64,000 nt of DNA from Atriophallophorus winterbourni. Its lineage: Eukaryota > Platyhelminthes > Trematoda > Plagiorchiida > Microphallidae. Both the position numbers and the translations under genes were made by a program. Shown piece by piece: positions 21,240-33,680 of the stretch; position 1 is the first letter of the stretch; each line of letters begins with the position of its first letter. The stretch is taken from assembly GCA_013407085.1 (NCBI GenBank), contig JACCGJ010010420.1, positions 152,093 through 216,092 on the forward strand, given 5' to 3'. The notes below the pieces were generated by a model. It did not search any database and was not told where the DNA came from. It saw only the letters and a list, made by a program, of their open reading frames with translations.

Positions 21240-23600
21240 CGCACAGATTCTGAGCCAGTTACGGTGAACAATATACCTGATCGTAAACAAAACAGCTCAA
21301 CATCCGACCTCGCGGTATCAACTTAAGTCTGCACTTGTCCTCCATATCGACGATGCCATTCCGCGCATGGTGTCGGTGATAGAGTTGAAACGTCTTATGA
21401 TATGTCCAAGACATCTCATTTGGTGTTGGCGAATGATATCTAAACAACGGTGTCGAACCTCGTAATTCCATACTAGCTCACCCCATCGAACATTGAGGAT
21501 GCGTGGTAGACACATGTGGTCGAAAACCCCTAGTCTCAGCATATCATTCACCCAAACCGGCCACGTATCGCATTCATAGGTCAGAACTTTGTACGTTGAA
21601 TTGTATATATACGGCTAAAGAGAATCCAACGCAGTAACGAAAAGTCCGTGTGCACAGCTTGTGTACTGGTCGGTATGTCATTCTTAGCCTAACCTGAATG
21701 TATCAATGATAATTCAAGGAAGCGGAAGGTGTTCACCACATAGCCATCGATCTTCACCGGTAGCTGAGGTCCGATGACGGTAATGAAATACTTCGTTTTG
21801 CCGTATTGATTCGCAGCCGCAGCAGATAAGAAAATATATTGAGGCGTTTAATAATCCGAGGAGCGTTTCAGGATAATTTATCAAGATTAGGATGTCTTCA
21901 GCATACTCCAATTCGGAAATCGGGACTCTCGGACTCAGCATCACACCGACGTAGTCTTAAATTGCCTGCTTAATTGTCCAGTTGATCTCTAAGTTGAATA
22001 ACCCGGAACACAAAGGGCACCCTTGCTGAACATCACTCCTAATGATGAAAGACAAGGACACCATTTTATATACACTTACACTGGTCTGCGTGAATGAGTA
22101 CTACGCTTGGATCGTGCGCACAAGTTTCTCTGGCATATGATCCCCGGAATAACACTCCACGGCCAATATTGGTCAACGGATTTGAAGGCAGCTTGGAAGT
22201 CCATGAAATAAGCTGTCGTTACCCGCTAATGTCGTAATCGATTTTTAGGAATCTGACGCAATTTGAGTAGCTGATGCGGCCTCTACCTCGACGAAATCCA
22301 CCTTGGTTTGCCTTTGTTCACATATCCCTCTTCTCCTTGAAACGCCGTAAAAAATCACTACAAATACCTTCGCGGCGATGTCGATAAGACTGAGGCCACG
22401 GTAGTTGTCACACAATGAGACATTAACTTTAACATAGAGATCAATGAAACGAAGGAACAGGCCTTGTACAAGTCAAGGGGGATACCGTCTTCGCAAGTTG
22501 AGTAATTGTTTCATAGCAGACCGATGGCTCCGATGAATCTCTTCGCGCGTTGGGCGATCGCAGCAAACATTATATGGTTCGCTTGTTGCAGCTGTTCGTA
22601 ATACCGTCAACAGGTCAGTTTTTAGCATTATGCTGAAATCTTCTGCTCAGCGCCCCATTTTTCTGTCCGGTTCGCAAAGCGGTAAAACGCTTTAATTTCA
22701 AAGTTGGTGATCGATGGAATTTCGTCGGACCGATGATATACTGTTCAGTCAAAAGAGCATGTTAAATTTGCCGCACTCGAAGCATTCTACATTTCTTGAG
22801 CTAGACTTTCCTAATACTTGTTGCGATTTTTCCTATCAGAACGCGTGGCTTTTCGCATTAGGCTGCGATGCCCCGACAATACCGCCAGTCGTGCTTCTCA
22901 AGCTTTGTCAGATAACCTCAGGGTTTCCTCTGATAACCAGTTCTTCTGTTTTTGGCAAGTCGTCCAAAACTCCCCTATTAGGCTCGTTGTAATTATGATT
23001 TCTGATGATACCACTGAGCGTCGACTAAAGCTCCAGATTATTCCGAAACCTCAAAGTTCTTTAGCTCTGAAGCCAGAATGCTAGATAGATCGTGGCGTCT
23101 TTTACTGTTGTTCACATACGTTTTATTAATCCGTTTGGTGTTGCGGAGACTCGGACAAAACTCAGGTGGAGTTTGATTCTCGCGCGCAGCAAGACGTGAT
23201 CTGTACCGCTGGCGTTGGCAGTCTCTGCAATAAGGCAAGCTCTTTGTCCTCAACTGAGGCGTTCTAGCGCGAGCGGATGAAATTTGATTTAGCGTCCGTC
23301 GTTAGAATACTATATCAATAAGGGCCTTCGGGGATGCTGAATGCACGTGTTCTTCACCGCAAGATGGTCAAACTATCGAGATTAAGCATGCGCCCACCGT
23401 TTTCGCAACGTGTTCTCAGACTTAACTTACCAATAACCCGCTGAGTGTCAGCGTCCGCTGCGCCTGCACGGGCATTTAAGTCACAAGCAATGATAAGCTT
23501 GTCCCGCCTAGGGATTTGAACGACAGCTGGTTGCAATTCTTCGTAAAATGCTTTCTTGCATCAAGCAAAATCGCAACGCATTTTAGCCAACTTATTTCAC
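21240..23600 (-). pseudogene. Decayed full-length-like LINE (endonuclease to C-terminus)
   Basis: Minus frames appear in LINE order but are heavily broken. Endonuclease: 23354-23536 with 'RDKLIIACDLNARAGAAD' and 'ENGGRMLNLDSL'. RT: near 22390-22430 'NYRGLSLIDIAAKVF'; 21714-21944 'ELEYAEDILILINY', where the catalytic Asp pair is now ED. C-terminus: 21318-21551 'LGVFDHMCLPRILNVRW' and 'HQMRCLGHIIRR'. Many stops and frame changes make it an old copy. Its leader is at about 23900-24400. Confidence 0.75.
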
Positions 23601-23899
23601 TAGGTCCACAGTAGTACAACCAGTATGAGATTTGCCGTCCAGTAATCTTGATACTACTGCAATCAGTGCATGGTATTATTCATTCTGACAGACAGCCTAC
23701 ACACACCATAGTCGTAAAGAACGCATCGTGGTGCATTGACTACCGGGATCGAGAAGCGTTCTGACGTTTTAGCATAAGACAAACAGGGGGCGGGTATTGA
23801 AGAACTAAGCTTGCTCAACTTTCAACCTAGCCGCTGGGAGAGTATGAGGCGCGTCGCCTACTCTGCATACCGTAGCATTAACGATATCTTGTAGCAATC

Positions 23900-24400
23900 C
23901 GTTAGTGATGAAGTGTCTTGGGAATTTGGGTACAAAGCGACTTCCACAGCACCACTTGGCGTTTGTCTGTGTCGGTTTTACCCTTTGCACAACCAAGTGC
24001 TACCTGTAAGGCAGCAGAAAGTTGCTGGAAAGAGGTGGTGTTCACCAACTAACTGCCTAAGGGACTCTGGTGCAGATTTTCCTTAGGGTTTCCACTCTAG
24101 AATTTTTCGTGTTCCAGTATCTTGCAAGAAAACGGTTTAAAATCTGGGTTTTACTTCCCCTAAATGGACTACCCTCTAAAGCTTACGATTTGTATCCACC
24201 CGACCCTACCTAACTAACTAACTAATTTTCGGCCGCCAGTCGCTCACTCTAGCTCTTTCCCATTTTAACAGAATTAGATCCGCTGGGCTCCTAGAGCCAC
24301 TCGTGCAGGCCAGGAGCTGGATTAGATTGTTAGTAGCTATTTGAGACCCACGCCGCGTGGGAGCATTTTATAGACATTGGGAGCTTATCCTCACTTCCGC
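23900..24400 (-). repeat. LINE 5' leader region
   Basis: This shares ordered blocks with 56340-56700 and 20780-21060 (CAAGTGCTACCTG, AAGGCAGCAG, CTCGTGCAGGCCAGGAGCTG, GGGAGCTTATCC, ATGACAACCTT). It lies upstream of the endonuclease of the decayed minus-strand LINE and is best read as its 5' UTR. Confidence 0.6.
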
Positions 24401-24824
24401 ACTTAGCTATGACAACCTTTGAAACTTATCGCGTTCCAGAAAACTACGCTATGCGACTCAATAGATGCTTTAGCCTTATCCAAGTGAGGGATTCTATATG
24501 CTCACACTGTGTGGTCAACGTCTCTCTCCGGTGAACCAGGAAGCCTGGTCGCGTTTTGTAAAGTGCTGATTGTCAAGTCCTCCCCGTTCGTCGTAGCGTA
24601 TAATTTCTGCAACTAGCTCTGTACAATGTCGAAGTAGACTTAATTCATTTTCTTCTCATCGGCGACATTTATCACTAGAATGGTCCCTATTGCGTTAGTG
24701 CGTATGCTGAAAGATGTATAGATGCCTTTTGGTTTTGACGTTCTGAAACGCTTTTTACCGTATATCGTCTTGTTCCTACGATCATATTTACAATCTATAG
24801 CTCAGAGTGCCAGATATAATGTAT

Positions 24825-27800
24825 GACTTACTTGACTTATTCCTGTGAACTCCTGTTGGAGCATAGGGCTGCAACAACGCCACGCCAGCGAACTCTGTCC
24901 TGGGCTGCTATCCTCAGCTGAGTCCATGTCATTCCGGCATCCTTCGCTTCACTCACGACTGATCTTCTCCACGATTGCTTGGGTCGTCCCACTTTCCTTT
25001 TACCTTGTGGATTCCAGTCTAGTGCTTGCCTAGTGACGTTATCAGCTGGTTTGCGGAGTGTGTGACCTATCCACCCCCATTTTCTTTTCTTGATGTCCTG
25101 ATCAACGGGGTTCTGGTTGGTTCTACGCCATAGGTCTGTGTTTGAAATCTTCTCAGGCCACCTGATGTTAAGAATGTGGCGCAAGCACTTGTTGACAAAT
25201 GTTTGTATCTTGTTGGTGATGTTGTGGGTAACCCGCCATGTTTCGGACCCGTAGAGGAGGACTGCTTTTACGTTGGTGTTAAAGATGCGGACTTTGCTGC
25301 GCTGGGACAAGGCCTTAGATTTCCAGATGGGGCGCAGGGTGTTGAACGCTACCCTTGCTTTGCTGATTCGGCTCTTGACGTCGTCTTCTGTGCCACCATC
25401 AATGTTGACCACGCTTCCAAGGTAAACAAAGCGGTCAGTCTCCACCACGTCTTTCCCCTGTAGATGCAGTGGCTGCTGTAGTTGGTTGTTCAATCGCATC
25501 ACCTCGGTTTTCTTTATGTTGATTTTCAGGCCCGTCTTCTCTGCCTCTTCTGCTAGGCGCGTTAGCTTAGACTGTGCATGCTGTTGCTTGTGAGACAGGA
25601 GGCCGATGTCATCCGCAAAGTCAAGGTCTTCGAGATGTTTGGTGGGGGTCCACTGGATGCCGGTGTTGCTGCCCTCTGTGGTTCTTCTCATAATCCAGTC
25701 TATGACGATCAAGAAAATTATCGGCGAGAGCATGCAACCTTGCCTCACTCCAGTCTTCACTGGGAAGGGGTCTGTCAGCTTTCCGTTGTGGATGATCTGG
25801 CATGATGAGTCCTCATAGAGCTGTTGGATGATGTTTATCAGCTTTTGCGGGATTCCGTAGTGTTGCATTAGCTTCCATATTGTCTCCCTGTCGACGCTGT
25901 CAAACGCTTTTTCGAAGTCGACGAAGATCGCGTACAAAGGAGACTGCCATTCGATGGATTGCTCGATGATAATACGCAGAGTGGCGATATGATCTATGCA
26001 TGACCTATCTTGTCTAAACCCCGCCTGTTCTGTTCTAAGTTTCTTGTCTAACGCCTCTTTCAATCTCTCCAAGATGATTCTGGTCAGTACTTTGCTGGGG
26101 ATGGACAGCAACATGATTCCTCGCCAGTTGCCGCATTGGGAAAGGTCGCCTTTCTTGGGGAGCTTTACCAAATGCCCGAGCTTCCAGTCAGCCGGAACTC
26201 TCTCCTGTTCCCATAACTTCACCAGGAAGGGGTGTAACATCTCCGCTGCCGCTGTCGCGTCTGCCTTTAGAGCTTCTGAGGGGATGCCGTCAGGGCCTGG
26301 TGCCTTACCATTCTTCAGGGACTTGATGGCATTGATGATTTCTGCAATTGTTGGGGGGTTGATGTTAATGCATAGGGATTCTTTTGCTGGTGATATATCA
26401 GGAGATGTTTGCGGAGGTGGTCTGTTTAGAATTTCTTCAAAATGTTCCACCCATCTTTTCCTTTGCCCCTCCTCGCTTGTCATGGTTCTTCCATTTTTGT
26501 CCTTGACTGGTTTGCTCGGTTTGGAACTCTTCCCTGACAAGGCTCGGGTGATTTCATATACCCTCTTCATGTTATTCTGCTTTGCCGCTAGCTCTGCCTC
26601 CTCTGTTAGGTTGTGTATAAATTTCCTTTTGTCCTGTCTAGCACCCTTCTTCACTTCCCGGTTTGTCTCCCAATATTGTGCTTTGAGGTCTGCCTTCTGT
26701 TGCAGGTCACCGCATCTGCTAATTTCCATCTTCAGATCCCTCCTCTTCTTAATCTTCTCCCAGGTACCCTTCGTCAGCCATTCCTTCTGTTCCCTCTCTT
26801 TCTTCCCCAGAACTTTAGTGCACGCATCCTGCCAGGTCTTTCGTATTCCTGCCCAGTGATTTTCTATTGTTTCGTCGGCCAACTCCGACAGCGCCTCGAA
26901 CCTATTCCTGACTTCACAGCTGAACTCTTCTGATTTCTTTTTGTCCATCAAGTACTGTGTGTTGAACTTGTGGTACGCTCTTCCTGACGGATCGTTGAAG
27001 GACTTCAGCTTGGTCCGCATTGTTGCAACCAGCAGGTGATGGTCGGAGGCTGCATCGGCGCCGCGCCTCACTCTGACGTCCAGCACACTACGCCTCCACT
27101 TTCTGTCTATGGTGAAGTGATCTATCTGATTTTCCGTCTTCCCATCGGGTGAAGTCCAAGTAGTCTTGTGGATCCTTTTGTGAGGGTAAATGGTGCCACC
27201 TATTACTAAGTCATTGAACGAACAAAAGTCTGTGAACAGCTCTCCGTTCTCGTTGCAGGTACCCACGCCGTGTCTGCCCATGATGAGTTCCCTGCCTGTG
27301 TTGTCATCACCGACCTTAGCGTTCAAGTCGCCCATGACGATCTTCATGTCTCTGCGCGGAGTCCGGTCTAAAAGGGCCTGTAAAGAGTTGTAGAAATCTT
27401 CCTTCTCCTCTTCTTGGGCTGTGTTTGTTGGCGCATAACACTGGATGATGGTGATCCTCCTTCCCTTGGAGTTGAACCTGGCTGCCATAAGTCTGGGTGA
27501 GACAGGTTCCCATGCCATTAGCGCTCTTGTAGCCTCTGGCGCTAACATTATTGCCACTCCTTGAGTGTGGCCATGATTCATATCTTCATGTCCGGAATAG
27601 ATGATGGTTTCCCCTGAAGATAGTCTGTTCTGACCGCTCCCATTCCATCGAGTCTCACATAGGCCCAGAACTTTGATGTTGTAACTTTCCATCTCTTTGG
27701 CTACCTGTGCTAATTTCCCGCTCTCATATAGGGTTCTGATGTTCCAGGTCCCTATCCTGGTCTTTGCCTTGGTCGTGAGAAGACTTATCGGCGAGTTGGC

Positions 27801-27992
27801 TTCCCGAAGGCTTTCACCAGCACGCGTCATGAGCCCCACTGAAGAGGAGTCCTCCCGTCCAGGCAGCTTTTGTGCAGTTTTTGTTGTTGCAGTTTCTGTA
27901 GCAGCGTTGTCTTTTACGGGGTGGGGTTGCTAGCCCCACGCCCAACCCTCCTCCTTTTTCACCCGGGCTTGGGACCGGCAGTTGGCGGAGTT
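24825..27992 (-). mobile_element. Near-intact RTE-type LINE with 13-bp target-site duplication
   Basis: AGATATAATGTAT occurs at 24812-24824 and again at 27993-28005, exactly bordering the element. The 3168-bp unit has a 5' leader of about 150 bases (AACTCCGCCA, AGGAGGAGG, CTAGCAACCC), one long ORF and a 3' UTR of only 12 bases after the stop, ending in AAGTAAGTC. The absence of a long poly(A) tail and the very short 3' UTR fit the RTE clade. The intact ORF and exact duplication indicate recent movement. Confidence 0.9.
24837..27839 (-). CDS. RTE ORF2p: endonuclease plus reverse transcriptase
   Basis: 1000 codons without interruption. Residues about 28-260 are an apurinic-type endonuclease: 'IGTWNIRTLYESGKLA', 'LGLCETRWNGSG', 'IVMGDLNAKVGDD', and 'ASDHHLLVA' with the catalytic SDH. 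Residues about 500-790 are the reverse transcriptase: 'GKAPGPDGIPSEAL', 'NWRGIMLLSIPSKV', 'EQAGFRQDRSCIDHI', 'AIFVDFEKAFDSVDR' (motif A), 'GVRQGCMLSPIIFLIVID' (motif B), 'LDFADDIGLL' (catalytic FADD). The C-terminus has 'VLLYGSETWRVT', 'WGWIGHTLRK' and 'GKRKVGRPKQSWRRS'. The first codon at 27839 is GTG; the first ATG is three codons later, and the frame is open further upstream. It nicks target DNA and copies its own RNA there. All catalytic boxes are present, so it could be active. Confidence 0.93.
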   Translation of the reverse strand: MGLMTRAGESLREANSPISLLTTKAKTRIGTWNIRTLYESGKLAQVAKEMESYNIKVLGLCETRWNGSGQNRLSSGETIIYSGHEDMNHGHTQGVAIMLAPEATRALMAWEPVSPRLMAARFNSKGRRITIIQCYAPTNTAQEEEKEDFYNSLQALLDRTPRRDMKIVMGDLNAKVGDDNTGRELIMGRHGVGTCNENGELFTDFCSFNDLVIGGTIYPHKRIHKTTWTSPDGKTENQIDHFTIDRKWRRSVLDVRVRRGADAASDHHLLVATMRTKLKSFNDPSGRAYHKFNTQYLMDKKKSEEFSCEVRNRFEALSELADETIENHWAGIRKTWQDACTKVLGKKEREQKEWLTKGTWEKIKKRRDLKMEISRCGDLQQKADLKAQYWETNREVKKGARQDKRKFIHNLTEEAELAAKQNNMKRVYEITRALSGKSSKPSKPVKDKNGRTMTSEEGQRKRWVEHFEEILNRPPPQTSPDISPAKESLCININPPTIAEIINAIKSLKNGKAPGPDGIPSEALKADATAAAEMLHPFLVKLWEQERVPADWKLGHLVKLPKKGDLSQCGNWRGIMLLSIPSKVLTRIILERLKEALDKKLRTEQAGFRQDRSCIDHIATLRIIIEQSIEWQSPLYAIFVDFEKAFDSVDRETIWKLMQHYGIPQKLINIIQQLYEDSSCQIIHNGKLTDPFPVKTGVRQGCMLSPIIFLIVIDWIMRRTTEGSNTGIQWTPTKHLEDLDFADDIGLLSHKQQHAQSKLTRLAEEAEKTGLKINIKKTEVMRLNNQLQQPLHLQGKDVVETDRFVYLGSVVNIDGGTEDDVKSRISKARVAFNTLRPIWKSKALSQRSKVRIFNTNVKAVLLYGSETWRVTHNITNKIQTFVNKCLRHILNIRWPEKISNTDLWRRTNQNPVDQDIKKRKWGWIGHTLRKPADNVTRQALDWNPQGKRKVGRPKQSWRRSVVSEAKDAGMTWTQLRIAAQDRVRWRGVVAALCSNRSSQE

Positions 27993-28005
27993 AGATATAA
28001 TGTAT

Positions 28006-28136
28006 AGTGTTTTAAAATCTAAAGACTATGTATCCGTTCTTCATCGATGAAGCATTGCAAGTAAACAATCAGTCTAAGCTGTATTCGTGACCAATCACGT
28101 TAATAAAAAATCACATGATTCTTTACCTACCGACAG
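28006..28136. other. Short spacer
   Basis: Follows the RTE target-site duplication. No feature is seen. Confidence 0.4.
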
Positions 28137-28236
28137 CTACTCGATGCGTGGTGGTACGTCTAACCGTGTGCTGGCGGTGCTGGCCTTGATCTGCCGAGTG
28201 GTGTTTTGCTTGATTTATTGGTTCCGCCCTGAAAAG
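28137..28236 (+). CDS. Possible host exon with a membrane segment
   Basis: Acceptor CTTTACCTACCGACAG precedes and donor GAAAAG|GTACCA follows. The 100 bases (one plus 33 codons) read 'YSMRGGTSNRVLAVLALI' then 'CRVVFCLIYWFRPEK', a hydrophobic stretch of about 18 residues that could span a membrane. It ends in phase 0. It may continue at 29350, where an acceptor (GTGTCTTTCACAG) opens a phase-0 frame 'YRFPLSPFVVHGIRYR' running to 29592. No domain is recognised; it may belong to the P1/P2 gene or to the possible receptor exons further right. Confidence 0.35.
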
Positions 28237-29018
28237 GTACCATTTCTCGCATTAAGTAATGTTTATTCAATTCTCTGATCGCTTCTATTTTACGTTTATC
28301 GACAAAGTGCCTTACTTGAACTACCGGAGTTTCCATCAAAATACACTCTGCCTGTTTGGTTGAATGTTAACTTGTATTTCGACCTGTCTTTTCTTTCTTT
28401 TGTGAATAAAACTGAATGACGCTGTTCCATCGTTTTTTCACTCATCTATTGTTTATTTATCAATAATATTTAGTTTAAGTTTACGGAAATCAAAATGACG
28501 TTGAAACGATACAATCGGGAGTTTTAACGTTGTACAAGTTGACAGGCTTTTAAAAAAATATTAGAATTATCTGTGGATTTATTTTCCATTGTGTGGAATG
28601 AGCTAGGATATCAGGCTGTTCGATGAAAGACAATGTTTCTTTCTGGCTGTTGCTTGCAAGATCTGTCGTTCGTTGTACGTGTCCTCATATGTGTTTTCAA
28701 CGGATTTATAGCGGCTGTACTCTAATTTACTTTTAAAGCTATCTGCCAAAATCTAAATTAGATTTCTTAAAAAAACCTAGTGCTTGAACTTTCACTATCC
28801 ATTGCAATCCATCTTTCACTGAAACGATAAAAGTTAAACAACGATCACATTCCTATTTTGAGATTCACACTTAAGCTATATAAGTGTCGGTACACCGAAA
28901 TTCCCCATCAAATCTGCACAGCCAGTATGATTATAACCGATTATTCAGAATTAAGAGTTTGTTCCAGGATACGTTCTGTTAACATTTTCATGAAACAAGA
29001 GGTACACCATCATGCGAC
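28237..29018. other. Non-coding stretch; putative 3' UTR of minus-strand gene
   Basis: A minus-strand AATAAA (TTTATT near 28578) lies about 440 bases past the stop at 29019 and could end that transcript. No gene is seen. Confidence 0.35.
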
Positions 29019-29228
29019 TCAGGGAGAGACATTGAACGTTTTCGGGTTAATAAGAAACCGCGCGTTTTGAAACGGTGGTTCTTTCACTCCTTTCAGCAGC
29101 ACTTTTAATTCCACCGGACTGTACCACGTTATATCTGGTTGATTTAAAGTCAGATTGAACACCCGCCTTTGATACACCGTGCAAATCGGTTGGTAATTGG
29201 GAAACTTCGATTGCAGAAACTCCTTGAC
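29019..29228 (-). CDS. Probable terminal exon of the large minus-strand gene
   Basis: Acceptor TTTAATTTTTTCAAAAAG precedes a phase-0 frame of 69 codons and a TGA at 29019-29021. It reads 'VKEFLQSKFPNYQPICTV', 'VFNLTLNQPDITWYSPVE', 'LKVLLKGVKEPPFQNA', with the composition of real coding sequence. The exons of the minus-strand gene at 38064-54331 lie upstream, and a possible exon at about 33930-34118 (acceptor TAGCTTTCGCAG; 'FTKKPLNNEFGSCSLVNQ', 'MKELLIAKLPRISEKI') lies between. The link between these exons is inferred. The protein is not recognised. Confidence 0.45.
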   Translation of the reverse strand, partial: VKEFLQSKFPNYQPICTVYQRRVFNLTLNQPDITWYSPVELKVLLKGVKEPPFQNARFLINPKTFNVSP

Positions 29229-29839
29229 CTTTTTGAAAAAATTAAAGGAAAATTAGTAATTTTTATATAATTTAAAAGAGATACGTACAGAACCCATAGC
29301 GCGCCTCACGAGCACTGCTTCTTCAACTTTATAAGGGTGTCTTTCACAGTACCGTTTTCCACTGTCACCCTTTGTAGTGCACGGTATTCGGTATCGAGCA
29401 TTCGCACAAGAGGTGCAACATCTTCATCGTTCTACGGATATTCTCACATTTTTATTTACGTTTAATCTGTGGCGAATCGTCTTATATTTGAACATTTTGT
29501 ATTGCGATCTCGTCTCGTTCGAATACAATGTGGAGCTAATATGCGAGATCACAAAATGTTTTCGCGAAACATCTTTGTTAGTTACCTTGTGATCCGTTCT
29601 CAGATTTAACGACTATTGGCTTCATACGATGAAAGGCGATAATAATTCTACTTATACTAGCCGCAATATTTCCGCATTATGAACGTGCGAGTAATAGGAA
29701 AATACGGCCAACTGATTTGCGTTTTTCTCAAGTAAGTCGACTCATACTCATGTTACAAATGTACAGGATGGAAATTGGTTCCTATTCTGCAAGCACTATG
29801 GAAAGTTGAAATCAAGAAGTCAGCATTTAAGCAGGCGTC

Positions 29840-29949
29840 ACATGAAATAGGTAAACGTTTGCAAGATATAAAACCTATCAAGTTGCGCTTATATGCCACT
29901 GTTGGCTGAGTTTGTCAAATCACATGTGCCATGTAGATAGGTATTAAAC
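29840..29949 (-). repeat. Satellite monomer, part left of the hAT insertion
   Basis: Similar to 41400-41470 (CCACTGTT, CAAATCACATGTG, TAGGT) and to the satellite on the opposite strand. It continues at 31514-31640 beyond the hAT element. Confidence 0.55.
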
Positions 29950-31505
<1,556 letters not shown>

Positions 31506-31513
31506 TATTAAAC

Positions 31514-31645
31514 CAATGATCATGTAGAAAAATGCTCATTCGCATGCATTTCAATCACACACACCTCACGACTGCATTGGTACTGTTTGCACCCATCAGG
31601 TAGGGACAGTAAGTTCAGGATCCGCACGTGCTTGAAACAGTTAAC
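31514..31645 (-). repeat. Satellite monomer on the minus strand with hammerhead remnant
   Basis: Read on the minus strand: CTGTTTCAAGCACGTGCGGA, TCCTGAACTTACTGTCCC, then TACCTGATGGGTGCAAACAG with a core one base off CUGAUGA, then GCAGUCGUGAGG. Stem I (CCUAC with GUGAG) can still pair; GAAAC is lost. It directly abuts plus-strand copies, giving a head-to-head arrangement. Confidence 0.65.
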
Positions 31646-32015
31646 GAATGGTAAACGATTTGCGTTTGTTGGTCGCACTAACCCTATCCAGCAGTGGCAT
31701 ACACGGAACGTGACCTTATTGTCTCTACCTGATGAGGGCTTACAGCACGAAACCGGTTGTTGTGTGTTGGAACTGCATGCGAATGAGCATTTTTTTCATA
31801 TTCATGGATCTAGTCCTTATCTACATGTACATGCGCATATGTGATTGAACAGGTTTGCTGTACAATGGTGGCATACAAAAGCGACTTGTTTTCCATTCTT
31901 CAACTGTTTCCAACGCACGCGGATCAAATCCTTACAACCCCTACCTGATGAGTATAAACCGTAAGTAACCATTCGTGGGATGTGTGCGATGGAAATGTAT
32001 TCAAATGAGCATTTC
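31646..32015 (+). repeat. Satellite monomers with best-preserved decayed hammerhead
   Basis: Two partial monomers. The first keeps CUGAUGA (31729-31735), a stem II of GGGC/GCAC with one mismatch, GAAACCGGU (31749-31757), and GUU where the consensus has GUC, consistent with a CpG-type change. The second (core at about 31947) keeps CUGAUGAGU and the UCGUGGGAUG stem I partner but lost GAAAC. Conserved flanks include GCATGCGAATGAGCA and TTGAACAGGTT. Confidence 0.75.
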
Positions 32016-32089
32016 AGGTATGTAAGCTTTTTACATCGAACCTACGAGTTTGAAAGAACTTGCTCTTGACCGCTCACTTTAGAGGCACT

Positions 32090-32225
32090 GTGTAAAGCGT
32101 CATCTGTAAGCTGGGGGAAGAACAGGTACTACTTTCGACTGCTGGTCGTATATCACGCCGGCAGCTTGCAACTGCCGTCAATCTACAGAGTACTGCATAT
32201 CAGTGTGAGTGGTGCGGGAGAGATT
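32090..32225. repeat. Relative of the 47.8/49.5-kb inverted repeat
   Basis: TGTGTAAAGCGT, ATCACGCCG, AGCTTGCAACTG and GAGAGATTGTT occur in the same order as in 49526-49650. It is diverged and lacks coding sequence. Confidence 0.5.
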
Positions 32226-32394
32226 GTTTTCCCTGAACTGGACTGCTTACTCATTCGAACGTCTGTGGGAAAATTTTCCATCGTGCACTTTTGAAACACA
32301 TTGATTGTTGATATTAACCGATAGAGTTAAACAACAAAACCTGCTCAACTAGGTGTGCGAGACCATCTCATCTAACCTTTTCGATCATCAATTT

Positions 32395-32575
32395 TCAGAA
32401 ATACTATGCATATTTGTAACAAACGTGGCAATTACTAATTTACTTACCGGGTTACACACTTCGCTTTCCTGCCCGATCGTGTTTGAAATTAAATACTTAG
32501 TATCCAACAGATACACTGTGAAAGAAGATGCAATATGTATTTGCTCAAAGTACACAATTTTCATGAAAATATTGT
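32395..32575 (+). CDS. Possible receptor exon (TM2-TM3-like)
   Basis: Acceptor CATCAATTTTCAG opens a frame 'ILCIFVTNVAITNLLTGL' followed by 'SCPIVFEIKYLV' and 'DAICICSKYTIFMKI'. The N...A...LLTGL pattern and the later Cys resemble the second and third helices of rhodopsin-type GPCRs. A donor could lie at about 32576 (GTAACG). A next exon might be 33277-33490 (acceptor TTTCTTTTTAG; 'TAFLAAIHKVIITQQ'), but the phases do not clearly match. Family assignment is tentative. Confidence 0.3.
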
Positions 32576-33640
32576 GTAACGTACTTGATCTACGATTGAT
32601 ACCGTCGCACGTGGTGTAAAATACCTCTGAAATGGAAGGTTGATGTTATATTTCATATCTAATATATCCACGAATCCACAAAACAAGAGGAGGGGTGTGA
32701 CCTAAACGAAATCAATAGATGAGAAAGCATGAATGTGGGGTCGTAATGGCATTGATCACATTTCGTCCACGAGTGGTGTGAAATAATGTGGTAGTGATTG
32801 AAATAAGCAATGCAACCATATTTTTCAAGATCTATATTATGTATTTCGTCAGTTTTAATCCACAATAACAATGCAATGTTTAAAGTTCATTGATCAGGTA
32901 TATCAGACTCTTTAAACATGGATTTGTAAATGTTTGTTAATTTTCGCTCTAGCTAGCGTGATTATTATAAAGCTCGAGTTGTGCATTTTCTAATCAGCAG
33001 AAACTTGCTAAACTTGGGTCCACTGTGTTCATTTTCCAATTTTCGACTGAATTAAGCTGTCCCATTAATTTAAAGCTACGTTAGGTTTGCTTTTATTCTC
33101 CAGATGATCGTTTGGCTCTTGGCAGATCTCCCGTTGCGTAGTACAGAAGTCATTTATTCTGACCTCATCGTTTGTACATCGTACTATCCGAAATGCTTTT
33201 GAGAAATTGATTTGCCTTATTTATGTTGAGTGCGAGAACTATTATCCGGCTAGGTTTAGGTTGAGTTTCTTTTTAGAATGACTGCGTTTTTAGCAGCGAT
33301 TCACAAAGTTATTATCACTCAACAGCTCAAAAACTCTTTTAAACGACCATTCTATAGTCTTACTCATTTATCCGCACTTACAATTCGCAAACGGGTTTTC
33401 GTTATTGCTATCCATCTTTTGGATGAAGTGCATATTATTTTTAGCGAGCATCGAATCAGTGAAAATGTTGGGAAACAATGTTTTGACTTTTGATCCACTG
33501 GTAATTAGCGTTCAGGTATAAAATCATACAAAAATCTTGTCAAACAATGTAAATTTACAAAGGTTATCCCGAAGATCGACGTTGGTCTCTCCCCTTCTAA
33601 TAAATTATAGAACTTACCGCAATCATTTCTTCAGATGCAA

Positions 33641-33680
33641 ATACAACATACATATACATACATACATATAAACATAATAA
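33641..33680. repeat. ATAC/ATAT-rich simple repeat
   Basis: Repeats of CATA/TACA. No coding content. Confidence 0.6.

Noticed and set aside
25996..26859. 287-codon plus-strand open frame
   Set aside because: It is antisense to the intact RTE ORF; the Leu/Ser/Phe-rich composition is a mirror of the coding strand.
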